This document shows positions 11,267-23,552 of a DNA stretch of 64,000 nt, piece after piece. Source of the DNA: Lumnitzera littorea (taxonomy: Eukaryota > Streptophyta > Magnoliopsida > Myrtales > Combretaceae); the NCBI GenBank assembly GCA_024138015.1, contig JAMXBB010000012.1, positions 21,855,882-21,919,881 of the forward strand, given 5' to 3'. Below the pieces are notes generated by a model. That model ran no database searches and was not told the DNA's origin. It saw nothing but the letters and a program-made list of their open reading frames with translations. A program made the position numbers and the translations under genes. How positions within the stretch are numbered: position 1 is the first letter of the stretch; the number at the start of each line of letters is the position of its first letter.

Positions 11267-11652
11267 TCAGTACACTATTTTCCTCATTTCATTTGCTGCA
11301 ATAAAATATCCAAATAGCACCATAATAGTTATCATGAACCATGTAACCAGCAATGCCTTTTTAAAGAGCATCTTTGATCTTTTCTCAACCCAGAGTTTTT
11401 CATTCAAAACCATAAACTCATGCTTTAGTTCTTTTAACTCTACAACATCATATCCCCATTAAGCAACTAAGAATGACTTCCACTACACATTTATAGAATT
11501 TGCAATTAACCCATTTGTGAAAGTTACATCCTCCCTCCTTCTACAAAGGGTAAGTCATGAACCTTCTCCCTTTGACCATTTCGTATCCATGAAATCAACA
11601 TATGAGCTTGTATTCTACAATAACTTTTCACAATGCTCATGGGACTTGACAT
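11267..11652 (-). pseudogene. GRF-type zinc-finger / transmembrane protein remnant
   Basis: Three minus-strand frames must be combined. An N-terminal piece starts at ATG 11,652 (MSSPMSIVKSYC). A GRF-like core follows (GRRFMTYP, GGCNFHKWVNCKFYK, EVILSC, near 11,490-11,590). The last piece has a coiled coil (ELKHEFMVLNEKLW) and a hydrophobic helix (ALLVTWFMITIMVLFGYFIAA), ending at 11,267-11,269. Plant GRF proteins with this order (zinc finger, coil, one membrane helix) are often carried by MULEs, which fits the transposase remnant upstream on the other strand. At least two frameshifts and an in-frame stop break it. Function is unknown; nucleic-acid binding is inferred from the GRF motif. Confidence 0.6.
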
Positions 11653-11962
11653 TAGGGGGTTATCTACAGTATTCAAACTTCCTTCTTCATCTTTTCTTCT
11701 CTATGAGTTTTGATGGTTCCTTCACATCGATTTTAACATTTTTTCAAATTTTTCTATCATATGATTATAAAGTAGGTTGATTTAGGGTTAAGGTTTCCTT
11801 CAAATATGGATTTTCATTGCACTTGGATGGAGAATATTAGGGCTTCACAACATAAACTTAAGAAGTGGGATTAGGGTTAAGGTTTTCACATGAGAGGATT
11901 CACCATTGATTTCTATCTTTCATTTCTAGGTTTTTGTTTTGATGTGTTAGGTTGTTTAATTA
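11653..11962. other. Spacer, no gene seen
   Basis: About 310 bp between the GRF remnant and the gypsy LTR. It may include the right end of the MULE. A short chance frame at 11,517-11,780 has no coding character. Confidence 0.4.
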
Positions 11963-12492
11963 TGTTGTGGTACCAATCGCTAAGAAAGGGGTGACATATG
12001 GCTACTAATATCATGCGAGCTAGGAGTGGGTTTAAATCATAAGATGGTCCAAAAGATAAACAGAAATTGAGGTTTAAGCAAGGATCCTTGTGTACCGACG
12101 GTGGATATCACTCATCAATACCTCACATAAGCTAATGTTACACTTGATATGAGGCACAAGTGTGATTTGAGGGTACTCGCCATTAATTCACACTCATAAT
12201 GGACTAGATAAGAGTAAACGAGAGCAAGCAAATGATACTCAACTTACGAAGGAAAGTATGTCTGAAAGTTCAATATTATTATTCTAATTGATTTATTGTT
12301 GCAGCTATTATATTTTATAAGTATTTATATGACCTAATTAGAGTAAATCCTAGGTATATGTAATTTATAAAAAAGGATTCCTACTAAAAAGAAAAAAATA
12401 CATAGTTTGTAAGGGTAAAGTTGTAAATAGGAAAAAAAGATATTTGATTACAAAAAGGATAGTATAGATGTCAAAAAATGAGGCATGTATCA
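11963..12492 (-). mobile_element. 3' LTR of Ty3/gypsy element A
   Basis: The right (U3) end is placed at 12,492 because the following internal sequence is shared with 28,198-28,605, and the LTR ends ATGTATCA on plus. On minus, a TATA box (ATATAAATA, about 12,322-12,331) precedes an AATAAA (12,292-12,297), the expected LTR order. The left end could be TGTTGTGG at about 11,963 or TGACATATGG at 11,992; I cannot choose. A partial second copy lies at 28,013-28,197. Confidence 0.6.
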
Positions 12493-12678
12493 ACTATCCA
12501 TTCTATGATCCCCAAGATGGTGTTTGCCAAGCAGAATAAGTTTTGAGTAGATCAAGTCGGGATTAGATGATTGGTAAGTCAGTAGTTCCGAACTGAGGAA
12601 GGATTAGTCTAGGGGGTGGCCTATTGTCTAGTCAACCTCAACTAGTCCGCTCGAAATTGGGTCAACTTGGCCTTAGTG

Positions 12679-14732
12679 TTATGTTAGATTGACAACAGGT
12701 AGGTTTAGTGCTTGACCTTGGATTGATATGTTAGGAAGAGGTCCATTCGGCAATAGGTCAAACACCTCTAAAGTCTCTTGAATGTGATGAAGAGTAGAGT
12801 AATTCGGCAGGTCATATTGAAGAATGCATCGTTCTTCAAGGCTCAACTCTCCTTGGACAGCTTGGTGAACCATATGGGCGAGTCCTCGGGCTTGAGAGTA
12901 AATGATTGGTCCATGATCCCTATCATCCTCTTTAAGCTGTTTGAGATTTGGGATCAAATCTGGCTTAGCTAATTGTTGCTCATCCTCGGGGATATATGGA
13001 TGGAGGTTAGCAACATTAAAGAAATCTGAGACCCCATAGTCTTTAGGAAATTCAATTTTGTAGGCATTAAGATTGATCCTTTCAATCACTTTAAATAGTT
13101 AATCGGCCCTAGGAGATAACTTGCTCTTTCTCAAACTTAGAAATTGATCTTTACTGAGTGCATTGAAACTAAATCACTAAGCTAAAATTCTTTGTTCTTT
13201 CGTCCTTTGCCTCGTCTCTTAAGCTTGGTGGCAACTCGACCCAGTTGTTTTATGACATTTTGGTACATGGCTTTAATGGCCTTAGATCTCTCTACAGTTG
13301 GTTGATCTTCATTTTGGCCTGAAAAGGGCGCCTAATCTAGTGGAAGCTTAAGGTTGAATCCATAGGCAATCTCAACTGACAACATGCTTTTGGTATTGTA
13401 GGTGGTCCTATTGTAGGTGAACTCAATTATGGGTAAGCATTGATCTCAATCAGTTATGTTCCAACCAACAACAACTCGGAGTAGAGTTCCCACTATCCTC
13501 TTGATAGCTTCAGTCTATCCATTTGTTTGTGGATGGCAGGGCATGCTGAATAATAGTTTGGTTTCCATTCGCCTCCATAATAATCTCCAGAAGTAGCTCA
13601 TGAACTTTAGATCCTAATTTGAAACAATGGTCCTAGGCACTTTATGGAGCTTGGCGACCTCTTATAAGAAAAGAAAAGAGATAGCGGAAGTATCATTAGT
13701 TTTGCAATAGAGCACAAAGTGTACCATCTTGCCACATCGATCCATGACCACCATGATAGAGTCCTTCCCTCGAGACATCTTCGGCAATCCTAACATAAAT
13801 TCCATACTCAACTTAGACTATGGTTTAGTTGAGATTGGCAAAGGTAAATATTGACCTTGCTTAGCTTGGCTTAGCTTGACTCGACTCGACTCTTTACCCT
13901 TCGACAAGTGGCACATCATTTCAATATGGCTTAGACATCTCTCATCATCCTTAGCGAAAAGAATCTACTCATGGCTTTGGTGCTTGCCAAAATGTTTAGA
14001 TAATCCTCCACCATGCATCTCGTTCATCAATAGTTCTCACTTAGAATAGGTTGAGATACATAATCTCATCGTTCTAAATAAGTATCCATCTTCCCTATAA
14101 TAGTCATTAAGTGTTTGGCCTTCTTCACATCAGGCATAGATTGGATTAAAATGTGGATCCTCAACATACAAATCCTTAATCATAGAGAAACTAAGTAACT
14201 TAGTTTGCAACTTGGTTAAGAGGGAATATCATTTCGTTAGGGCACCAGTCATTGCATTCTTCTTACCGTTCTTGTACTTCACAACATAAGAAAATCCCTT
14301 CATGAATTTTACCTACTTAGCTTGTCTCCGGGACAACTTAGGCTGGCTCTATTGACATCTCAAAGATTCATGATTGGTGTAGATAACAAATTCTTTAGGT
14401 AACAGGTAATGATGTTAGATAGTTATAGCTCAAATTAAGGAGTAGAACTCCTTGTCATACGCAGAGTTGTTGAGTGTAGCTCCTCTAAGCTTTTCATTGA
14501 AGTAGGCAATAGGTCGGCCCTCCTGCATCAGCACAGCACCTATGCCTAGTTCGGATGCGCTATACTCTACCTCAAATGCTTTGTTAAAGCTTGGTAGAGC
14601 TAAGACAAGGGTGATAGTTAGCTTCTTCTTTTCCTCCTTAAAACTCTTTTGTTCCTTCTCTTTTCACTTGAACTCAACATTCTTCTTTAATAGCTTGGTA
14701 AGTAAAGCTACAATAGTGTTGATGTTCTTTAT
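12679..14732 (-). pseudogene. Element A pol: RNase H end and integrase, decayed
   Basis: Read on minus with several in-frame stops, this shows the RNase H end (EVEYSASELGIGAVLMQEG, RPIAYFNEKL) near 14,500, then an integrase. Integrase marks are SMEFMLGLPKMSRGKDSIMVV, a second acidic-site block (DLKFMSYFW) and PCHPQTNG followed by TEA near 13,520-13,550. The C-terminal block FFNVANLHPY sits near 13,000. The intact tail frame is 12,679-13,089 and ends in a GPIIYSQAR motif. No chromodomain is seen. Most stops are TAG/TAA where relatives have Gln or Trp, as expected from cytosine deamination. A solo LTR splits it at 14,733 from the RT part. Lineage is not certain; the C-terminus and protease recall CRM-like elements. 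Confidence 0.8.
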
Positions 14733-17433
14733 TGTTGAGCTTGGTTTTTCACCCTCTCGGTTTTTTTTTTTTTTATAAAATTAGGTCCTCTCTAAACCGA
14801 TCAATATTAAACCCTACCCATTGAATACCAATCCTCAACTAGGGTTTAAAGAAAACTATTCCTTTTTTTAAAACGATTTTGGAGTCGCCACCTAATTGAA
14901 GTTGGAAAAAAATCGTTAAGTTATAACCAATTTGGTGGATTGGTTATAACTTAGCCACTAATCTAATGATTAAAACTGATTTTACAAAATGGTTTTTGGA
15001 AACTAGAGATTCAGGTTCGAGGGTTAGGAATTTTACACCTTTGCAAGTATCATTGACTTTCCAAAATTAGAAATAAAATTAAAAATCACCCTTTAATTTT
15101 GACAAGACTTAATTTAATTGGATAAACAAAACAATCTAAATTAAATGAAAAGGGAAATTAGGTTTTTTCGTTTTTTACTGTCGCCTCGTAAGTGCCTACG
15201 TACCCGCTATTTGAGATCAGACGTACATAGTTTTTTTTATGAAAACTTTAGCGGGTAGTTTTGTTTTAATTTTAAAAAAAAACGATCGAGTTTACGTTTT
15301 ACTCAATTTTGGTTTATTTAAGATAATTTCTAAAAAAGAGTCCTAAATTGAATTTTATTTTTTCAAAATTCTATGTGATCTTAATTTGGAAAATGGTTGA
15401 TTTATTTTTTATTATTTTTGGAAAATCAACTTTCTAAGTGACAAAAGAAATAATAATCTTTATTCTTTCTATTTACTTATTTATTTTTATTTTTATTATT
15501 TTTTATTTTATATATTATTTTACGTATTCTATCTATTTTTACTTTTTAATAAGCTAAAAATAAAAGGTATTCTTTTTCTTCTTTCTCTTTTTTTTTTACT
15601 CTTTTTTTTCTACTTTTTTCAGTTTTTCTCTTCTTCTTTTTTTCTTTTTCTTCTCTATTATTATTATTTTCTATTACGTTTAAATAAAACAAATAAATAA
15701 ACAAAATAAAACAACAAAAAATATATATAAAAACTTCAGATGAATTCAGACGCATGGGTCGGGCTTAAGCGGGTTGGATGGGTCGAGCTAGATTGGGTCG
15801 AGTCAAATCGGATTCTCCTTCTTCAAGCTTAGTGATAGTTGGAAGGTATAATCCCAATCAATTTGAACAGATTTTCTTGGGGATGAAGGCAGATTTATGA
15901 GTTTTAGATTGGACCTAGGTGGGTAGGCCAAGTGTTGTGGTGTTTGGTGGTAATTTAGGTGGCTGTTGGAAGTGGTAGTCGGTAGCAGTGGTGGTTCGGC
16001 TATATGGGGGTTGCTGGGTGTGAGAGTAAGGTGTGGTGTGAGGTTTTAAGGTGTGGGGAGCTCAGTTGTGTGACTAGTTTAGGCTTCTAGAATAGTTGGA
16101 ATGGTGGCTCGACGAGAGAGAGAGAAGCGGCGGTGAGGGTTTAAATTGTGGTGGTTCAGCACGGCTACTGTGAGGTACGGTAGAGGTTAAAAGAGGTCAG
16201 GTTGGAGAGCCCAAACTAAGGGGAGCTTAGTCGTGGTGGTGGTTGGACTGGGTTTTGAGTAGAGAGAGAGGATCGAAGAGAGAGAGAGAGTAGGTTAGAG
16301 ACAGAAAGTGATCATAGGGAGAGAGAGAGGTTGTCTTAAGTGATTTTGTTTGTTGTCTATGATCATGTCGCCTCCATGATCATCAATTTATACACAAATT
16401 CATCCCAGAAACAAAGGAAAGTTAAAATTGAATTTAATGAAAAATGCCTGAAAAACTTTTTTTTTTTTTCCGATTTTTGAAAGCTGATATGAATGTGCTT
16501 TTGACTGAATCCGGACTTGTTCTTAACACCAATTCGAAGCCTACCATATCTAGTACAAGATTGATGCAAGAAACTATGTGCTTGTGTGTAGAATTTGTGC
16601 AAAAATTGAAGCTAAAGTAGAGGGAGTGGGTTGTTCTTGAGAAGGAAAGAGGAGGAAAATTGGAAGAAAATGGGGGAAAACTAATGGAAAGCACTAACGT
16701 AGCGCCACGTTAGTCAATTTATGAACCTTGACCTATCACGTGTCATTACATGACACGTGGCAGATGACGTGGCATGCCATGTGGCGCCACGTCAGCAAGA
16801 TCGTCTAATCCAATGACGCCATGTGTTGGGATACGTAGCGCAACCAAATTTTAACACGTAGCAGTGTACTAGCTAAAAAAATAAGAAAAAGGCCTCCTTA
16901 CCTTTGTCAAGATTCGAACTCAAAATCTCATGCTCAATGCTGATGTTATGTCCATATACTTAACCGTTAGACCGTTAGCTTGTGCCTTATCCATATGTGT
17001 AAATTGCACATATGCCTACGTTAGCCTAGGCTAGATTTAAATCTAAACTCAAGTATAACTATCCTTTATTCAAATTTATTTAAATTAAAATCTTATCCTA
17101 TTCAAATGATTTAAAAAATGTATTATATTCTAAATTCTTTACTTTTTAAATTTTCTGTAACTTTTCAAATTTCTTATATATTTTCCTAAATTTTTTATTT
17201 TCTTGTATTTTTTCTAAATTTCTTATTTTTTATGTTTTTTCCTATTTTCCTTTTTTTTTTGTATTTTTCTAGAATTCCTATTTTTTCTAAATTTCTTCAT
17301 TTTTGGGGTTTTCTTTAATTTCCTTTTTTTTTTTGAAATTTTCTAATTTAGGGCCTACTGAGAAAAGAAAGAAAAATAATAAAAATGAAATAAATAAAAA
17401 CAAACAAAGGGGGGCAAAAATTAGGTGTCTATA
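14733..17433 (-). mobile_element. Solo LTR, Tat/Ogre-like, inserted in element A
   Basis: The 2,701-bp block starts TGTTGAGCTTGG on plus and ends GGTGTCTATA, the reverse complement of the family LTR ends. It sits between RNase H and RT of element A. The flanking five bases are TTTAT (14,728-14,732) and CTTAT (17,434-17,438), a four-of-five target duplication. No internal region is present, so it is a solo LTR left by LTR recombination. It contains the tRNA-like module and a GC-richer zone with GA runs (15,750-16,380). Frames inside (15,546-15,755, 16,363-16,694, 17,287-17,478) are low complexity. Confidence 0.75.
16889..16988 (-). repeat. tRNA-like module of the LTR family (copy c)
   Basis: Exactly 100 nt, starting AAGGCAC and ending GGCCTT, so five of seven end pairs remain. 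It has CTAACGGTTAAG near the front, like the D-arm of class II tRNAs (Leu/Ser), and GAGTTCGAATC as a B-box-like T-arm. Confidence 0.6.
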
Positions 17434-18970
17434 CTTATAAATCAGTGACAAAATGATGCCAGGGCATAGAAACTTCACATGTTAGTTGAATAGGTTAGCA
17501 TAAGCCATTCATTAATTGCTCTTACTTTCTCATCATCAACTCGAATATCACCACCACTCATAATAAATGCCAGAATGATTACTTCAGGTTGGCAGAAGTT
17601 ACATTTGTTTAGATTGGCATAAAGCTTCTCAACTCGGAGTTTTGAAAAGACTACTTAGAGGTGCTCATAGTGAGTCTCCAAGTCAGGGCTGTAAACTAGA
17701 GTGTCATTAAAATATACCACCACAAATTTCCCTATCGGTTCCTAAAGTAAATAGTTCATCAGTCTCATGAATGTGCTCGATGCATTCAATTGTCCGAAAG
17801 GCATTACAAGCCATTCTATAATCCATTGCTTGTCTTGAATGTGGTTTTCTACTTATCTCCTTCTTGCATTCGAAGATATGATATCCAGATTTGAGATCAA
17901 TTTTAGAGAATACTCTTGCTCCATTCAATTCGTTAAGTATATCATCAAGCCTTAGTATAGGATACCTATACTTAATGGTAATGCGCTTGATTGTTCGGCT
18001 ATCCATACATGTTCTCTATGTCCCATCCTTCTTTGGCACCAACAGAGTTGGTATGATACACTCGCATGTACCCTCTCTAAATCAGCTCATCTACCTTCCT
18101 CTATAGCTTAGTAGCTTGTCCAGGATTTAGTTTATAGGCAGGTTTGTTTGGTAGAGTGGCTTCTAATTGCAAGTCTATCACATGTTCAATGTTTGAGATG
18201 GGAGGCAGTCCTTCTAGCAGTTTACTTGGGAATAAGTTAGCAAACTCATCCAGTAATGACTTTACCTTGGCAGGTAACAAGTCCTCCTTTGATCATCTTA
18301 TCTCAAGCAACTTTTCGACCAGTAGATAGGTTGGCTCTTTAAGCTTCATCTCTATTTTTAGCTTAGCTCGAGTCATTACCAAGGCTTCTTTTTTCAAAAC
18401 TCAACTCAGTTGAGTCTGCATATTTTTAACTTGTTTGGTAGTCATTGGGCTTTACTTTACCATCCTGCTCTCGTACTCTAAGGAACATGTGTCCTTCTAT
18501 CCATCATATACCACATTCAGGTCAAACATCCATTGTTGTCTAAGAAGAATATGAGATGCACTCATGGATAACATTACAAAGCACTTCATCTCGATAGTTT
18601 CTAATACTGATCAGTGTAGTTACTTGTTTATTTATTTATAAGGCTCCTTATCACTAAGTCAATGTAGTTTATAAGGCTTGGGGTAAGGCTTGGTCAACAA
18701 CTTTAACTACTAGACCATAAATGCGGATGCTACATTAGTATAGCTGCCGCTATCAACAATTAATGCAAACTACGACCCATTCACCTTGTAGCTGATGTGA
18801 AATAAACTCTCTCGCTGCTCATCCTCTAGCACAAGACTCATACTCATAGCTCTCCTCAATGCCATGGTCATGAGCATAAAATTGCCTTCCTTACTATAAA
18901 TGATCTCCTCCTCCTTAAATAACTCAACTTGTTCGGTCTAGTTTAGCTCTCTCACCTTGATAAGGATAAA
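17434..18970 (-). pseudogene. Element A pol: protease and reverse transcriptase, decayed
   Basis: Downstream of gag on minus. The protease block reads ALIVDSGSYTNVAS near 18,750, with the active site D-S-G kept. A long linker follows, then the RT start at about 18,006 with DSRTIKRITIKYRYPI and FSKIDLKSGYH. The RT palm is then frameshifted and stopped repeatedly before the solo LTR at 17,433. The protease motif (SGSxTNVAS) resembles CRM-like and related chromoviruses. The longest open piece is 17,707-18,006 (99 codons). The element is not functional. Confidence 0.75.
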
Positions 18971-18975
18971 ATTAC
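18971..18975. repeat. ATTAC direct repeat, left copy
   Basis: ATTAC here and at 25,222-25,226 bracket the whole composite insertion (repeat X plus chromovirus B) between gag and protease of element A. A five-base duplication is typical of LTR element integration. Confidence 0.5.
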
Positions 18976-20542
18976 TCTACACTTTTAAGACATATTTAGG
19001 CATAAATTTATCATAATTATGTTCATTTCTTAAGTTCTTGGTACTTGATTGTGTAATGTATTGATTTAAGATAAATTGAGAGTAAAGAAATGAAGTTTAC
19101 ATAAGAATAATGAATTTTAAGGTAATCATGGCCATGAGAAGAAGAAAACCTTAAAGTAAAACTAAGATGCACTCTATTATGGGCATAGTAATGAAATATT
19201 GGAATGGTTAGCACCGATCACGCTCTCCATCACTAGCGTAATTGAGGAAGTTCTATTGATCCTCTTATTTGTTACGCCCGTGATTGTACATCAGGAGGGT
19301 TATCACTCCCTCGATCACGAGCATAATGAGATGTAATGAAGCGACGAGGAGTTTATGTCTGTAATCACGATTATGATTAGTGTAAATTTTTGTTTTTCAA
19401 GACTATCACACCCCAAGTCACAGGCGTAATGGGAACAAATATAACTGTTCTTCTTTAACTTTTTCACATGAACCAGTATGTGAAACATGCCTTAATATTA
19501 TGTGGTGTCTTGAAGTAGTATATTTCAAGCCCTTTGATGAAAAGAATATAAATGTACCACAATTTTTAGACAAAAAGGAATATATTATATTAGAACCAAC
19601 ATCATCATAATCAACACCATTAAAATTTCTTCTTCTTATTCTTATTGTGGTTATATTGTAACGTGAGTTTGTGTATTGTTCTTCACTAAATTCAAGAGAA
19701 TTGCGAAGAATCTAGCATTTGTGTATTGTTGTATCAAGATTCTTCAAGTTAACTAAAAGGGGTTTCCTTCTTCTTTCATCTTTTATATTATGTTTTATTT
19801 CATTTTTTCTATTTCTTTGTGCTCGTTCTTTATCTATCATGTGTGAGTAATAATTTAGGATTTACAAAGTCATTTTAACATGAATGTAATTTGATTTGTT
19901 CTTATTCTTAATAATTACGAATTTCTAGTGATTAAAACTTTATACAAGTTGAGATAATGTAGTACATAGCATAATCTTGCAATAGATCTTAATGGAATAT
20001 GTTGAGAAATGATTCCACTGAGTAGATCTTATTCACTAGAATGAACTACTCCTGCTAATAGAGATATTATTAGGAAGCTTGCTGTAATCTTAACTTGTCC
20101 ATTCCTTTAAAAGAGATTCTAAAGAACACAATCGAGATTAGAATTGAGTAATTATAAGAAGAATACTTATGGATAGAGAATTCCTGTAGATGAGTAATTG
20201 TTAGGATAGATAGTTTATAATTCATGATAAGATGATGGAGTAAATCTACTTTGTAGTTTGTTGTTTTCGTGTTATAATCTTGTTGTTGTGTTTTCTTAGT
20301 GTAATAGTAGAATTAGCATTGTTTAGTTGTAGAAATTAGTTTAATTAAATTGTTTGATTGTTTGATTCTCTAGTTAATAGGAAGAATAATCAGTATTAGT
20401 GTTTGAATCTTTTCCCAATAGAGACGACCCTATACTTATCTATACTAATAAACGATAAGTATACTTGCCTATTTAACAAAGTAAAGGATAAAATATAGGA
20501 TTTTAAATTGTAAGACTTAATAGCTTTATTTAGAGGCGATTA
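18976..20542. mobile_element. Unclassified LTR-like repeat X
   Basis: About 1.57 kb of non-coding DNA inserted between protease and gag of element A. Near its right end is GACGACCCTATACTTATC then GATAAGTATACTTGCC, a pattern seen near the ends of some plant gypsy LTRs. A similar segment in the opposite orientation lies at about 40,750-41,100. Its outer ends do not read TG..CA, so the borders or class remain open. The short frame at 19,023-19,214 is chance. Confidence 0.4.
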
Positions 20543-20956
20543 TGTCATGGGCGGATTATGTCACTCGATCCCGTACGACACTTAGCGTTCCTGACCACAT
20601 TAAGAAAGGCTAAGTCAGCCTGTAATACACTCACAAAGTTTAGAGAGAGAAAGTAGAGAGAGAAACTTTGAAGGTATGTGTATTCACTCAAATGACTTCT
20701 ATCTTACATTTGAGGGAAACACCCATATATATACAGAAAGCCTTTACAATTTAATTGTTAAGATCAATTCGATCTAACAATTACAGCTGACTCCCAACTA
20801 CCACATTCACCTACCCCATCTACTACTATACAAGATTTTGGACTTCTTTGGAACCTTCTGGAGCTTTTAATATTCTATAAGCTTTAGGGGGCTTGGGCTT
20901 TAGTCTTGGGCTTTAGGAACCTCCTGGGAATGGCTCATTTTGGGAGGTTCGTAATA
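20543..20956 (-). repeat. 3' LTR of chromovirus B
   Basis: Starts TGTCATGGGC and ends GTAATA on plus. Aligns end to end with 24,806-25,221. A (TA)n TATA-like motif lies at 20,725-20,733. Confidence 0.85.
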
Positions 20957-20969
20957 TTCTCCCTCACTC
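20957..20969 (-). other. Polypurine tract of chromovirus B
   Basis: On minus this reads GAGTGAGGGAGAA, directly next to the 3' LTR, where the plus-strand DNA primer is made. Confidence 0.65.
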
Positions 20970-20989
20970 AATCCATCTCTCCTTCATCA

Positions 20990-21830
20990 TGGAACTTTTG
21001 AATCTTGTCTTTGAATTGCCATAGTGCTTTGGCTGGTTCTCAACTAGCCTCACTCTCTAGTCTTCCCTTCCACATTACCATATACTCATGTTTGGGAGTC
21101 TGTCCACGTCTCTTCACATGTCTATCAGCTATGATTCCTTCAACTTCCTTATCAAATGAATCCCGTACTCCTATTAGGGCCCTTTGTGATATAGCTCTTA
21201 TGGGGTCTTCCTCATCCTTATGGAATGGTTTTAGCATGCTCATATGAAAAACCGGGTGGAATTTCAGTTAGTCCCAGAGTTGCCTTATGTTCAACTTTGT
21301 TTTATTGGTACATGAGACAAGTTTGGACATAGCTCTCAACATCTTCCCTTCTGTATGGCCAAAGATACTTTTCCCCCACTAAGGCTTGGGTACGATGTAT
21401 TCCTGGATGACCTGCCCATTTAGAATCATGACATTCTCTAAGTATCTCCCTTCTTAGGTTTGAGGATTGGGGTACGTAAATTTGATGTCCCTTTGTATAT
21501 ATTAGTCCATTCTCTTGCCAAAACCTCCTTGTTTTCTCTTCTTAACATTGGATCAATAAAGCTTTAGCTTGTTTATCACTCTCCATCCCTTCTTAAATTC
21601 TATCAATGAAGTTGCTTTTAGGTTTGCTGATGGCTGCTAACTCAACCCTTTAGCTCAAAGCATCCACCACGACATTAGTCTTACCTAACTTATGTTCAAG
21701 GTCGACATCAAATTCTGCTATGAAAACTTGCCATCAGGCTTGCTTAGGAGATAGCTTCTTTTGAGTCCGAAAATAGCTAGTGGCCATATTGTCAGTTTTG
21801 ACCACAAACCTCTTCCATAACAAGTAGTGC
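20990..21830 (-). pseudogene. Chromovirus B: integrase remnant and chromodomain
   Basis: From the RNase H end, the tail of RNase H (KTNVVVDALS) leads to the integrase zinc-binding part, including RECHDSKWAGHPGIHRT and CLMYQ near 21,320-21,460. The sequence then jumps straight to the integrase C-terminal motif (KFHPVFHMSMLKPFH, about 21,230-21,270). The DDE catalytic core is absent. The chromodomain follows (21,040-21,243: EVEGIIADRHVKRRGQTP, YMVMWKGRLESEAS); in chromoviruses it guides insertion into heterochromatin. The jump also shifts the frame. The missing part would be roughly 300 residues by comparison with intact relatives. Confidence 0.75.
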
Positions 21831-21832
21831 CT

Positions 21833-23000
21833 TCATACCCGAAGACAGTGTACTATTGCCGTCATCTCCTTTTCATGCACTGGATATCGCTTCTCTGTGT
21901 CATTCAGCTTCTGGCTCTCAAATGCCACAGGATGTCCTTCCTGCATTAAAACCCCTCTAATAGCAAAATCACTAGCATCTGTACATACCTCAAAAGGTTT
22001 GCTAAAGTTAGGAAGGAGAAGGACTGACTCCTTAGTGATTGCCATCTTCAAGGTCTCGAGTGCTTGTCGTCTATTTGTACTCCAAACCCAAGGGGTATTC
22101 TTTTTTAGTAAGTCTGTCAATGGGCTCGCTATCCTCGAATAGCCCTTAATGAATCTTCTATAGTAATTCACTAAGCCAATGAAGGATCTCAACTCAGTAG
22201 GCTTGGTGAGCTCCTTCCAATCCCAGATGGCCCGTACCTTTCCTTTGTCCATTCTAATCTTTCTTCTCCCCACTATGTGACCAAGGAACGTTACCTCTTC
22301 TTATGTAAAAGCACATTTCTCTAGTTTCAGATATAGATCATTTCTTCTCAAAGCTAAGAAAACTGAGCGAAGGTGCTCTATGTGTTCCTCCAATGTCTTA
22401 CTATAAATCATAATATCATCCAAGTATACTACTACACATTGATCAAGAAAGGGGGCCAAAATACGATTCATAAGTGTACAGAAAGTAACTAGGGCATTGG
22501 TAAGGCCGAACGACATAACCAGGAATTCAAAAGCACCATACCTTATAACACAAGTGGTCTTGGGTTCGTCTCCTTTTGCAATCCTCACTTGGTGACATCC
22601 CGACCGTAAATCCAATTTGGAGAAGTATCTAGCTTCTCCCAACCTGTCGAATAGGTCTGATACCAGTAGAATGGGATACTTATTCTTTATAGTAACCTTA
22701 TTTAGGGCTCAATAATCAATACACATTCGGAGTGATCCATCTTGTTTCTTCTGAAAGAGTACAGGAGCTCCAAAAGGTGCCTTTGAAGGCCTAATGAAAC
22801 CTTCTTTTAGTAATTCCTTCAATTGTTGCCTTAACTCTTATAATTTTAGAGGTGACATCGTGTATGGGATGGTGGTGGGCGGCGCGCGGCTTGGCTCCAG
22901 GTTCCAATTCTATCACATGGTCCATCTCTTTTCTTGGTGGTAACTTCTTGGGCAACATTGGTGGCATTATATCCCTAAATTCTTCTAATATCTCCCCCAC
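21833..23000 (-). pseudogene. Chromovirus B: reverse transcriptase and RNase H
   Basis: RT starts near 23,000 (EEFRDIMPPMLPKKLPPRK), with a broken stretch 22,643-22,790. The core at 22,301-22,642 has FSKLDLRSGCHQVRI, VMSFGLTNA and the catalytic YLDD box. RT thumb and RNase H lie at 21,833-22,273 (LRSFIGLVNYYRRFI, CTDASDFAIRGVLMQEGHPV, with Asp and the HEKEM glutamate present). Single stops separate the three open pieces. The order protease-RT-RNase H-integrase is the Ty3/gypsy order. Confidence 0.85.
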
Positions 23001-23288
23001 TTGAGGTGGAACCCTTTCTTAACTAATAGTCTCTTCCCTGACTTTTAAGGTAGCTAAGTAAGTGATTTCATTCTTCTTGAGTCCCTTTTCCAATTGCATA
23101 GCCGATAAGAATTTGGTGGCTTAACCTACCTTTGTTATGACGGGGACTACATATTGTGAGTTGTGATCAAGTACACAAATGTAGTTAGCCTACGGTACGA
23201 TAAGTGCATCAATGCGATCTAGGAAATCCATTCCAATCACAAACTCAAAATCATCCATTGGCACTACTTCAACCGTCCCCTTTCCCTG

Positions 23289-23525
23289 CTAACCCCCAAT
23301 ATGGAGCTCCATCTCCCTAGTTACTCTAATAGTAGGAACTTCTTTTGAGTTAATTGTTTTGAGCCATGTTTTGGTCACCTCCACTTTTAGCCCCAACTTC
23401 TTTGCTGCCATATTAGAAATGAAAAGATGAGATGCTCCTGTATCTACGAGGGCATTAAGTTTCTTACCTACTACCAATACTTTGGTATACATCAATCCTT
23501 TTCTTTCGTTAACTTGAGACTTCAT
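23289..23525 (-). pseudogene. Chromovirus B: aspartic protease
   Basis: Contains ALVDTGASHLFIS with the D-T-G catalytic triplet intact, then KLGLKVEVTKTW. It would cut the Gag-Pol polyprotein. It is open for 78 codons but followed by stops before RT. The sequence between 23,001 and 23,288 continues the protease-RT linker with stops. Confidence 0.8.
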
Positions 23526-23552
23526 AGCATTAAGTAGACGAATTGACCTTAA

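Noticed and set aside
16889..16988. A true tRNA gene
   Set aside because: Too long between B-box and 3' end, anticodon arm unclear, and present as a repeated LTR part; kept only as tRNA-like.
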